Source: SURF-25 sp040754255 (lineage in GTDB: Bacteria > Omnitrophota > Gorgyraeia > Gygaellales > Profunditerraquicolaceae). From it: a stretch of 9,499 bases of DNA. A program made the position numbers and the translations under genes. The stretch is taken from NCBI GenBank assembly GCA_040754255.1, contig JBFMDA010000048.1, positions 1 to 9,499 of the forward strand. Reading direction: 5' to 3'. The notes under the pieces are model-generated. The model ran no database searches. It was given only the letters and a program-made list of their open reading frames with translations, and was not told the origin of the DNA. Numbering within the stretch: the first letter of the stretch is position 1; each line of letters begins with the position of its first letter. This document shows positions 1 to 5,195 of this stretch, one piece after another.

Positions 1-898
1 TCGGTATAATGCTGGTATACAGGGAACCGGGACCCAGCACAATGATATCGGCATCCTCTATAGCCTTAATTGCCTCCGGGGTCGCCTCGGGATGCTCAGG
101 CTTAAGAAACACATGCTCTATTGAAATGCGGGCTTTTGGAATCTTGTCTTCGCCCTCGGTAATCGAGCCGTTCTGGTGTTGCGCGACCAGAATTACGTTA
201 TTTAAGGTAGACGGGATCACCTGGCCGCGCAGGGCTAATACCTTACTTGTTTCTTTGATCGCTTTCTCGAAATCACCGGTAAGCCTCGTCATGACGGTAA
301 TAAAAAGGTTCCCGAAGCTGTGGCCTGCAAGCTCCGAGCCTTTTTCAAAACGGAACTGGAATAATTCCCTCATAAGGGTAGAAGCATCTGCCAGGGCTAC
401 CAGGCAGTTGCGTATATCACCCGGCGGCAAAATGTCAAACTGTTGCCTCAGGCGCCCGGACGAGCCGCCATCATCGGCAACGGTAACGACTGCGGTAATA
501 TTAGAAGTGTATTCCTTTAAGCCGCTTAAAAGGACTGAGAGACCCGTGCCTCCTCCGACAACAGCAATACGCGCCCCCCGGCCCAACTGTCTTCTCTGGT
601 ATAAAATGTCAACGAGCACATCAGACCTGGAAGACGGGACAATAGCGCCGATTAGAGACTGAGCCATGCGTTTAAAACCGAGTATTAAAATTACAATCCC
701 TGACAGTATGACAATTACATCTAAAATCTTATTGACGAAGTACTCCTCGGCGTACCTGAAAAACAATGAACCGGTGACAATAAGGACAACTCCCAGGGAA
801 CTTAAGCCGATCCATCGTTTAATGCCGATACCAGGAGAAAGCCATTTAAATATGCTTTTGCCTCGGGCAACCATAATAGAAAAATTAAATTTTTTCAT
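1..898 (-). CDS. yvcK: YvcK/CofD-like UDP-sugar-binding gluconeogenesis factor with N-terminal membrane anchor (partial)
   Basis: The 299 codons visible here start at ATG 898 and run off the left edge, so the C-terminus is missing. The core shows the family signatures: GGGTG at residues 115-119, VADDGGSSGRLR at 140-151, a GD-RN-L stretch soon after, and GPGSLYTSIIP at the edge. YvcK proteins bind UDP-N-acetylglucosamine and influence carbon metabolism and cell-wall homeostasis; CofD is the structural relative, but this sequence follows the YvcK pattern. Ahead of the core is an extension of about 105 residues with two hydrophobic segments (about 30-47 and 58-75), predicting a membrane-anchored form, as known in some other bacteria. 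The start overlaps the end of ptsN by 14 bp, suggesting translational coupling. A GGA lies only a few bases before the ATG, so initiation probably depends on ptsN translation. An in-frame ATG at 874 has no better ribosome site. Identity is near certain; the start is probable. Confidence 0.95.
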   Translation of the reverse strand, partial: MKKFNFSIMVARGKSIFKWLSPGIGIKRWIGLSSLGVVLIVTGSLFFRYAEEYFVNKILDVIVILSGIVILILGFKRMAQSLIGAIVPSSRSDVLVDILYQRRQLGRGARIAVVGGGTGLSVLLSGLKEYTSNITAVVTVADDGGSSGRLRQQFDILPPGDIRNCLVALADASTLMRELFQFRFEKGSELAGHSFGNLFITVMTRLTGDFEKAIKETSKVLALRGQVIPSTLNNVILVAQHQNGSITEGEDKIPKARISIEHVFLKPEHPEATPEAIKAIEDADIIVLGPGSLYTSIIP

Positions 899-1352
899 CT
901 TCCTGGCCTATGACCTTGATAATGCCTTCGCGGTCCTGGCAACTACGCAGGTTATCTCGAAAATGCTTATCTTTAAAAAGCCGCGAGATGCGCGCTAAGG
1001 CCTTCAAATGCGGGCCTGCAGAATCCTGGGGCGCAACCAGCAAAAAGAATATGTATACCTTCTCTCCGTCAAGAGAATCGAAATCTACCCCCTTGCGCGA
1101 AAGGCCGAATGCCCCGACCAGCTTAGTGATACATTCAGACTTGGCATGCGGGATAGCAATCCCCTGCCCAATAGCAGTAGAGCCCAGAGACTCCCTCTCC
1201 ATGAGAGCATCGATAAGCTTATTGCTACAGGATTTATCGATATCCCCGGCCTGTATCAATGCCTCCACCAACTCCTTAATTACCTCTTCTTTCTTAGCGG
1301 ATTTTATATCGGGTAATATCGCGGCTTTTGAAAGAAAATCCATAATTTTCAT
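885..1352 (-). CDS. ptsN: PTS EIIA-Ntr family phosphocarrier (PtsN-like)
   Basis: A 155-residue single-domain PTS EIIA of the fructose/mannitol/nitrogen class, close to the usual PtsN length. The phospho-accepting histidine is His69 in the GIAIPHA motif, followed by the typical hydrophobic strand (YIFFLLVAP) and a C-terminal H-L-ALARISRLF helix. No EIIB or EIIC lies nearby, and the partner gene is yvcK, so a regulatory PTS-Ntr role fits better than sugar transport. The ATG at 1352 is chosen because AAAGGAG (1361-1367) sits 8 nt upstream. The frame stays open up to 1427, but that extension would translate through the tRNA-Gly gene and is artefactual. The tRNA 3' end is only 30 nt upstream and no terminator is visible between them, so the mRNA is probably cut out of a tRNA-containing transcript. 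The end overlaps yvcK by 14 bp. Confidence 0.93.
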   Translation of the reverse strand: MKIMDFLSKAAILPDIKSAKKEEVIKELVEALIQAGDIDKSCSNKLIDALMERESLGSTAIGQGIAIPHAKSECITKLVGAFGLSRKGVDFDSLDGEKVYIFFLLVAPQDSAGPHLKALARISRLFKDKHFRDNLRSCQDREGIIKVIGQEDEKI

Positions 1353-1360
1353 ACTACATT

Positions 1361-1367
1361 CTCCTTT
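1361..1367 (-). promoter_or_regulatory. Shine-Dalgarno site of ptsN
   Basis: AAAGGAG lies 8 nt upstream of ATG 1352. It decides the start of ptsN, since the open frame continues upstream into tRNA-Gly. It lies in the 30-nt gap between the tRNA 3' end and the coding region. Confidence 0.85.
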
Positions 1368-1382
1368 CCTTCTGTCAATACA

Positions 1383-1458
<76 letters not shown>

Positions 1459-1500
1459 AATTAAATCTCACTGTTAACTGTAAACGATAAACCTTTTTAA

Positions 1501-1512
1501 TGCGGACGGAGG
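1501..1512. repeat. 12-bp direct repeat, distal copy of the tRNA-Leu 3' end (att-like)
   Basis: TGCGGACGGAGG here is identical to 1673-1684, the last 12 nt of the tRNA-Leu gene including its discriminator base. The copies are 172 bp apart. The distal copy is not part of a second tRNA, because no T-loop consensus precedes it on the minus strand. An exact repeat of a tRNA 3' end at the far side of a short segment is the arrangement left by site-specific integration (attL/attR), although no integrase is present. Confidence 0.8.
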
Positions 1513-1649
1513 TCCCGTTTCGTACAATCAAGGTGATTGAATCTCCCAGGACTAAAGTCTGGGGATTCATCCCGAGCAGAAAAAGCACAATACCATTCAT
1601 CCCACGGGCTATAAGCCTCAGGGGATTTCTGCGAGGGACTGAAACGGGA
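1513..1649. repeat. Structured mini-element: 9-bp terminal inverted repeat enclosing nested hairpins
   Basis: TCCCGTTTC (1513-1521) and GAAACGGGA (1641-1649) form a 9-bp inverted repeat that directly abuts the 12-bp direct repeat. Inside are a 6-bp hairpin (CAATCA 1525-1530 / TGATTG 1534-1539), a bulged hairpin (1538-1569), and an arm GCAGAAA (1576-1582) / TTTCTGC (1626-1632). Two tandem mismatches beyond that arm, CCC (1571-1573) pairs with GGG (1635-1637). The arm encloses GGCT-ATA-AGCC (1607-1617). ATTCATCCC occurs twice, at 1565-1573 and 1595-1603. No coding region is credible. It could be a degenerate or non-autonomous mobile element or a structured RNA; the sequence alone does not decide. 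Confidence 0.6.
1538..1569 (-). repeat. Bulged hairpin resembling an IS200/IS605-type right-end palindrome
   Basis: On the minus strand the arms are TGAATC-CCCAG-ACT and AGT-C-CTGGG-A-GATTCA, with two single-base bulges on the 3' side (from G1550 and T1544). The apex reads ACTTTAGT, and GATTCAA follows the last pairing block. Imperfect palindromes with a CTTTAG-type apex are characteristic of IS200/IS605 right ends and of the 3' hairpin of TnpB guide RNAs. This match is from memory of the family; no tnpA or tnpB is in the window. Confidence 0.45.
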
Positions 1650-1653
1650 GAAC

Positions 1654-1694
1654 GGTTCAACTCCATGCAAAGTGCGGACGGAGGGAGTTGAACC
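1654..1694. repeat. 11-bp inverted repeat linking the tRNA-Leu T-arm to its 3' flank
   Basis: GGTTCAACTCC (1654-1664) is the exact reverse complement of GGAGTTGAACC (1684-1694), which is the T-loop and part of the T-stem of tRNA-Leu. The 19-nt spacer contains the tRNA 3' end. In an unprocessed transcript the 3' trailer could therefore pair with the T-arm and compete with cloverleaf folding. The inverted fragment may instead belong to the adjoining mini-element. Confidence 0.65.
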
Positions 1695-1756
1695 CCCAAG
1701 GCATTGCTGCCATTAGGTCCTAAGCCTAACGCGTATGCCAGTTCCGCCACGTCCGC
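1673..1756 (-). tRNA. tRNA-Leu (anticodon TAG), no encoded CCA
   Basis: An 84-nt class II tRNA. The acceptor stem GCGGACG pairs with CGTCCGC, and the discriminator is A (T1673 on the plus strand). The anticodon stem TTAGG/CCTAA carries the loop CTTAGGA, giving anticodon TAG at 1720-1722. The long variable arm GGCA-GCAA-TGCC and the T-loop TTCAACT are both present. It reads CUN leucine codons. The bases after the discriminator are CTT, so CCA must be added enzymatically. Its last 12 nt are repeated at 1501-1512, and its T-arm is inverted in the 3' flank. Confidence 0.96.
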
Positions 1757-2003
1757 GTTTTTTAGTATTGAGTATAGAGTATTGTGTATTGAGTTTAGGT
1801 TAGGTTATTGGTCTGGTTATTGGATAACGTTATTGGTGAAAGAACACCGTCAACCTTACCTTTTCACCAAACCCACGACCTTACCTCTAGTAAACCTCAC
1901 CCTTACTCAACCTTTAGCCTTAACCTAAACCTGAGTGAAGAAGAAACTTTTTACGCATCCTCCTCGCTTAAACCTAAATAAAGCTTTTGTGCATCGCTCG
2001 GAG
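1757..2003. repeat. Non-coding spacer with short repeats and a G/T-rich to C/A-rich imperfect palindrome
   Basis: No credible gene lies in this 247-bp stretch. At 1764-1793 variants of TATTGAG, GTATAGAG and ATTGTG follow one another. From 1791 the plus strand is G/T-rich (GGTTAGG, GGTTATTGG, TTATTGGTG), and after about 1845 it turns C/A-rich (CAACCTTACC, CACCAAACCC, AACCTAAACC). Nested inverted repeats join the halves: GTTTAGGTTA (1793-1802) with TAACCTAAAC (1921-1930), and TTGGTGAAA (1833-1841) with TTTCACCAA (1862-1870). This is what a decayed long palindrome would look like. TATACT at 1771-1776 on the minus strand could be a -10 element for tRNA-Leu, but no -35 is convincing. Confidence 0.6.
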
Positions 2004-2032
2004 TAAAATTTTTTACTGTGTAAAAAATTTTA
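2004..2032 (-). repeat. Perfect 13-bp AT-rich hairpin abutting the tRNA-Lys 3' end
   Basis: TAAAATTTTTTAC (2004-2016) and GTAAAAAATTTTA (2020-2032) are exact inverted repeats around the 3-nt loop TGT. On the minus strand the hairpin begins at the first base after the tRNA-Lys discriminator (2033). It could be a processing or termination signal, but its T-run lies inside the stem rather than after it, so it is not a standard intrinsic terminator. Confidence 0.8.
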
Positions 2033-2105
2033 TGAGCCACCCGCGGCTCGAACGCGGCACACCCACCTTAAAAGGGTGGTGCTCTACCAGATGAGCTAGT
2101 GGCCC
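2033..2105 (-). tRNA. tRNA-Lys (anticodon TTT), no encoded CCA
   Basis: A 73-nt tRNA. The acceptor GGGCCAC pairs with GTGGCTC with one G-U pair. The D-arm is GCTC...GAGC, the anticodon stem CCACC/GGTGG has the loop CTTTTAA, and the T-arm contains CGTTCGAGCC. The anticodon TTT is at 2070-2072. The discriminator is A, followed by TAA rather than CCA. The perfect AT hairpin 2004-2032 begins at once after the gene. It lies 58 bp downstream of frr on the same strand and may be read from the translation operon, since no clear promoter is visible in the gap. Confidence 0.96.
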
Positions 2106-2132
2106 AAATCTATTGGACAATATAGTATGAAG

Positions 2133-2160
2133 CCAACGAGGGGATTATTAATCTCCGTGG
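2133..2160 (-). other. Imperfect hairpin between frr and tRNA-Lys
   Basis: On the minus strand CCACGGAGATT can pair with AATCCCCTCGTTGG around an AAT loop. The GATT/AATC core is clean and the outer part has a mismatch and bulges. No T-run follows, so it is not a typical intrinsic terminator. It may be a processing or weak attenuation structure at the end of the rpsB-frr block. Confidence 0.3.
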
Positions 2161-2163
2161 CAA

Positions 2164-2724
2164 CTAAAATTCAAGGATCTCTTTCTCTTTGTGCGTGAGC
2201 AGTTCTTCTACGCCTGCCGTATAATGATCAACCAGCTTCTGTAAGGCATCTATGCTTTTAAATTTATCGTCTTCCGTAATAACCTTGTCCTTCTCCAGTT
2301 TCTCCAGCTGCTCCTTCGCTTCTCTGCGCACCGTTCTTAACGAAACCCTTGCGGTTTCAGCCATCTTATGCGCTACCTTCACTAATTCCTGACGCCTCTC
2401 TTTTGATAATTGCGGCACAGATAGCCTAATCATCTTTCCGTCATTGGAAGGGGTAATGCCGAGGTTCGACTTAAGTATGGCCTTCTCGATATCTGCAATC
2501 GCCTGAGGATCCCACGGCTGGATCGTAATCAAATGGGGGTCGGGGATTGATATCGAAGCGAGCTGCTTCAGTAAAGTAGGCGTGCCATAATAATCTATGT
2601 GCAGGCCCTCTACAAGGCTGGGGCTTGCCCTGCCTGTCCTTACTTCTGAGAAATCGCGTTTTATAAAATCAATTACCTTCTTCATCTTTTCTTCTGCCGT
2701 ATGCAATAATTCCTTGGTAGTCAT
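2164..2724 (-). CDS. frr: Ribosome recycling factor
   Basis: A 186-residue protein, the normal length for RRF, which together with EF-G splits post-termination ribosomes. It has the family hallmarks: the long N-terminal helix ending in EVRTGRASPSLVE (about 27-39), the IDYYGTPTLLKQLASISIPDP segment that begins domain II, and the C-terminal return helices rich in K and E (KERRQELVK, REAKEQLEKLEKDKVITEDD). ATG 2724 is preferred over an in-frame GTG at 2733. The GGGGGTGG stretch just after the pyrH stop is well placed for the ATG but would overlap the GTG; the GTG start would add three residues. The gene follows pyrH by 12 bp in the conserved rpsB-tsf-pyrH-frr order, so the four are almost certainly one operon. 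Confidence 0.97.
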   Translation of the reverse strand: MTTKELLHTAEEKMKKVIDFIKRDFSEVRTGRASPSLVEGLHIDYYGTPTLLKQLASISIPDPHLITIQPWDPQAIADIEKAILKSNLGITPSNDGKMIRLSVPQLSKERRQELVKVAHKMAETARVSLRTVRREAKEQLEKLEKDKVITEDDKFKSIDALQKLVDHYTAGVEELLTHKEKEILEF

Positions 2725-2736
2725 AGCTGCCACCCC

Positions 2737-3465
2737 CTATCCGACAATGGTACCGACGCGCTTGCCCATTACAACCCGCTTAATATTGCCTTCCTTATTG
2801 ATATTAAACACCACTATGGGAAGCTTATTATCCATACAAAGGCTTATAGCCGTCGAATCCATAACCTTTAGTCTCTTATTAAGCACATCTATATACTGTA
2901 GGCGGTTGAATTTCTTCGCGCCTTTTACTTTCATCGGATCCGCAGAGTAGACTCCGTCGACTTTTGTCGCCTTAAGAAGCGCGTCTGCATTAATCTCCAT
3001 CGCCCGCAACGCAGCTGCCGTATCCGTCGTAAAATAGGGGTTGCCTGTGCCTGCGACAAAAATAATCACGCGGCCTTTTTCAAGATGCCGTATGGCCCTC
3101 CTGCGAATATAGGGTTCTGCGATCCTCTCCATTTCAATCGCGGTCATCACGCGCGTAGGCATATGCATCTTCTCAAACACATCCTGTAATGCCATTCCAT
3201 TAATCACAGTGGCCAACATTCCCATATAATCGGCAACAGACCTATCCATCCCCAAACCTTTCGAAGCAGAATTCTCATGGCCGCGGAAAATGTTGCCCCC
3301 GCCTAGCACCAACGCTATTTCAATGCCTAGGCCCCTGATTTCTTTCACTTGACGAGCGATAGAAAGTAATATTGAGTGGTCAATACCGTGGGATTGCCTG
3401 CCTTGTAAGGCTTCACCGCTAAGCTTAAGTACAACTCTCTTGTAGTGGGGTCTGATGCGTGCCAT
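2737..3465 (-). CDS. pyrH: UMP kinase
   Basis: A 242-residue amino-acid-kinase-fold enzyme that phosphorylates UMP to UDP in pyrimidine nucleotide synthesis. The bacterial hexameric family is recognised by KLSGEALQG (14-22), VLGGGNIFRG (53-62), the MDRSVADYMGMLATVINGMAL helix region (73-93), the GTGNPYFTTDTAA UMP/ATP-site loop (139-151), and a DGVYSADP motif further on. Its length matches other PyrH proteins. Its ATG overlaps the tsf stop as TAATG, and the sequence before it has only a weak ribosome site, so translation is probably coupled to tsf. It sits between tsf and frr in the standard order. Confidence 0.98.
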   Translation of the reverse strand: MARIRPHYKRVVLKLSGEALQGRQSHGIDHSILLSIARQVKEIRGLGIEIALVLGGGNIFRGHENSASKGLGMDRSVADYMGMLATVINGMALQDVFEKMHMPTRVMTAIEMERIAEPYIRRRAIRHLEKGRVIIFVAGTGNPYFTTDTAAALRAMEINADALLKATKVDGVYSADPMKVKGAKKFNRLQYIDVLNKRLKVMDSTAISLCMDNKLPIVVFNINKEGNIKRVVMGKRVGTIVG

Positions 3466-3989
3466 TAGTCGCCGAGCCGGTAACGGATAAATCTGCGGAT
3501 GATAATATTTTCGCCAATCTTAGCCACGAGGCTGCCTAAGTAATCATGCACGGTCATAGAGGGGTCTTTTACAAAAGGCTGTTCAAGCAGGCATTTTTCT
3601 TTACAGAATGCCTGCGTATCCTTTTCTTCTTTAAGGACATCGGCAGGCACATCTTCTTTTTTAATATACAGAGGGCTGGAAGCGGCTATCTGCATCGCAA
3701 TATCTTTGGTAAACTGGCAGAAGTCGCTGTTTCTTGCCACAAAATCTGTTTCGCAATTTACCTCCACCAGCACGCCAAGCTTGTTGCCAAGGTGCACATA
3801 GGCTTCTATTCTGCCCTCATGTGCCTTTTCATCCTTTTTCTTTGCGGCAAACTCAAGGCCTTTTTTCCTCAAATACTCAAGGGCCTTCTGGATGTTGCCG
3901 TCGCTTTCCTGAAGCGCTTTTTTGCAGTCGGTCACGCTGGCAGAGCTGCGGGCGCGTAAATCTTTAATCAACTCAAGCGGAACCTTCAT
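3465..3989 (-). CDS. tsf: Elongation factor Ts (short form)
   Basis: A 174-residue EF-Ts, the nucleotide exchange factor of EF-Tu. The N-terminal UBA-like domain is at about 1-50, then the core with TDFV at 81-84, whose aspartate and phenylalanine contact EF-Tu in known structures. The C-terminus ends in an IIIRRFIRYRLGD-type strand, so the protein is complete, but it has a short core like the Thermus form (about 196 aa) rather than the 283-residue E. coli form. The commonly seen TGAGMMDCK motif is replaced by SSASVTDCK at 15-23, with serines where two glycines are usual. AAGGAGG (4002-4008) is 12 nt before the ATG, a little far. It lies 30 bp after rpsB and shares one base with pyrH. Confidence 0.97.
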   Translation of the reverse strand: MKVPLELIKDLRARSSASVTDCKKALQESDGNIQKALEYLRKKGLEFAAKKKDEKAHEGRIEAYVHLGNKLGVLVEVNCETDFVARNSDFCQFTKDIAMQIAASSPLYIKKEDVPADVLKEEKDTQAFCKEKCLLEQPFVKDPSMTVHDYLGSLVAKIGENIIIRRFIRYRLGD

Positions 3990-4019
3990 GGCTGGACATT
4001 GCCTCCTTTTTAAAGAACG

Positions 4020-4892
4020 TTACTCTTTTTTGTGGGATTGTGCGGAACGCCCCTTTTTCGCGGGCTTCTGTTCATCCCGCTGCAACCCATCTTTATCTTC
4101 TATTAATTCCTCAAACGCCTTGATCTGGGCGATCTCTTCGGGAAGAAGCTCTTCCTGCCTCTGGACTTTCTCCTTTAGGGCTGCGCTTCCCTGGGAAAGA
4201 TAGGAAAGGAACCTCTTTCTGCCTTCGATCGCACAGTCGGCAATAAAAGCGGTGACCGCCTGAATCGATTTTGTAGCGTCATCATTGCCCGGGACAGGAT
4301 AAGTGATGTAGTCGGGGTTAGAGTTAGTATCGATAAGCCCGATAATCGGTATAGAAAGACGCAAGGCCTCTTTGACTGCCGTCTCCTCTTTCTTGGTATC
4401 AACGACAAACATAGCGCCGGGCATACGCTCCATCTGAACGATACCGGAAAAACTCTTCTTAAGCTTGACGAGTTCTTTTTCAAGCAACGCAACTTCTTTC
4501 TTGGTAAGGTTCTCGAATATCCCCGTTTCCTTCATGCGCTCAATCTGCTTTAGACGGGCGATGCTCTTTTTGACCGTGAAAAAGTTTGTCAGCAAACCCC
4601 CGGGCCAGCGCTCACTTACGTAATACATGCCGCACCTGCTTGCTTCGCGCAAAATCACTTCTTGGGCCTGTTTTTTTGTCCCCACAAAGAGAATAAGCTC
4701 TCCCTTGGAGGTGATATCAATTACGAAATCTTTAGCCCTGTGCAGGCACTCTTCTGTTTTCTCCAAATCGATGATATAGATACCGCTGCGTGAGCTAAAA
4801 ATGAACTTCTTCATCTTGGGATTCCAACGCGAGGTTTTATGCCCAAAATGCACCCCGGATTCCAATAGTTTTTTGATTAATTCTGACGGCAC
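4020..4892 (-). CDS. rpsB: 30S ribosomal protein S2 with charged C-terminal extension
   Basis: A 290-residue S2 of the small subunit. Signatures include LLESGVHFGHKTSRWNPKM near the start, the YIIDLEKT strand, FVGTKKQAQ, the WPGGLLTNF motif, and IGLIDTNSNPDYITYPVPGNDDA. The conserved fold ends near residue 228 (EGRKRF). The last 62 residues are a K/E/Q-rich tail with predicted helix (LPEEIAQIKAFEELIEDKD) and a basic end, making the protein about 50 residues longer than E. coli S2. The start is GTG 4892, six bases after the strong AGGAG (4898-4906 region). A promoter at 4951-4978 precedes it. It is the first gene of the rpsB-tsf-pyrH-frr block. Confidence 0.98.
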   Translation of the reverse strand: MPSELIKKLLESGVHFGHKTSRWNPKMKKFIFSSRSGIYIIDLEKTEECLHRAKDFVIDITSKGELILFVGTKKQAQEVILREASRCGMYYVSERWPGGLLTNFFTVKKSIARLKQIERMKETGIFENLTKKEVALLEKELVKLKKSFSGIVQMERMPGAMFVVDTKKEETAVKEALRLSIPIIGLIDTNSNPDYITYPVPGNDDATKSIQAVTAFIADCAIEGRKRFLSYLSQGSAALKEKVQRQEELLPEEIAQIKAFEELIEDKDGLQRDEQKPAKKGRSAQSHKKE

Positions 4893-4895
4893 GCC

Positions 4896-4940
4896 TTACT
4901 CCTCCCTTTTAATAGTTAACTCTTTCATTCCCATACGCAT
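4896..4940 (-). other. Possible 14-codon upstream ORF in the rpsB leader
   Basis: ATG 4940 opens the frame MRMGMKELTIKREE and ends at TAA 4896-4898, three bases before the rpsB GTG and in the same frame. The rpsB Shine-Dalgarno lies inside its last codons. It has no ribosome site of its own and starts a few bases after the predicted transcription start, so it would be near-leaderless. It may be chance or a translational regulator of rpsB. Confidence 0.25.
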
Positions 4941-4950
4941 AAAACAATTT

Positions 4951-4978
4951 AGTATAACACACTATTACCATTATGCAA
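4951..4978 (-). promoter_or_regulatory. Sigma-70-type promoter for the rpsB operon
   Basis: On the minus strand TTGCAT (4973-4978) and TATACT (4951-4956) are separated by 16 nt, which puts the start of transcription near 4944 and leaves a leader of about 50 nt before the rpsB GTG. Both boxes match the consensus at four or more positions. Confidence 0.6.
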
Positions 4979-5195
4979 CTATTTTTATCAAACCTTTTTC
5001 GCCTTCTTTCCTGTTCATCATAAAAAGCATGCGTTTGCTTAAAAAACACCTTAAAAAAGTGTGGTGCCGGCGTGTATACTCCCTATTCAACAAATAAGGC
5101 CTTCGGTTGGAAACGGGCGTTCGGTAAAGCGGCTTACTATACTGCGCGGAAGGGAAACAATCTCTCTGCTTCAGTGCCCTTATGTAAGAAGTCTT
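4979..5195. other. Gene-free region upstream of the rpsB promoter
   Basis: About 217 bp between the 50-codon gene and the rpsB promoter with no credible coding region on either strand and no tRNA-like fold. Weak frames such as a 19-codon one starting at an ATG near 5030 lack a ribosome site. The only structured piece I can point to is the terminator-like sequence near 5041-5066. Confidence 0.5.
5041..5066 (-). terminator. Weak terminator-like hairpin with T-run
   Basis: On the minus strand CACC (from 5063-5066) can pair with GGTG (from 5047-5050) around a 12-nt loop, and TTTTTT (5041-5046) follows directly. An alternative ACAC/GTGT pairing uses the same region. The stem is only 4 bp, so this is a low-confidence terminator for the small gene at 5196-5348. 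Confidence 0.3.

Noticed and set aside
9..662. Plus-strand open frame of 217 codons
   Set aside because: It is antisense to yvcK, whose minus-strand translation shows unmistakable family motifs.
1571..1637. Kink-turn from tandem G-A mismatches
   Set aside because: The tandem G-A pairs exist only in plus-strand RNA, whereas flanking genes are transcribed on the minus strand, and the 3-nt bulge of a kink-turn is missing.
1501..2032. CRISPR array
   Set aside because: The repeats are short, differ from each other and are irregularly spaced; no repeat-spacer periodicity exists.
3546..3967. Two plus-strand frames opposite tsf
   Set aside because: Both are antisense shadows of a confidently identified gene.
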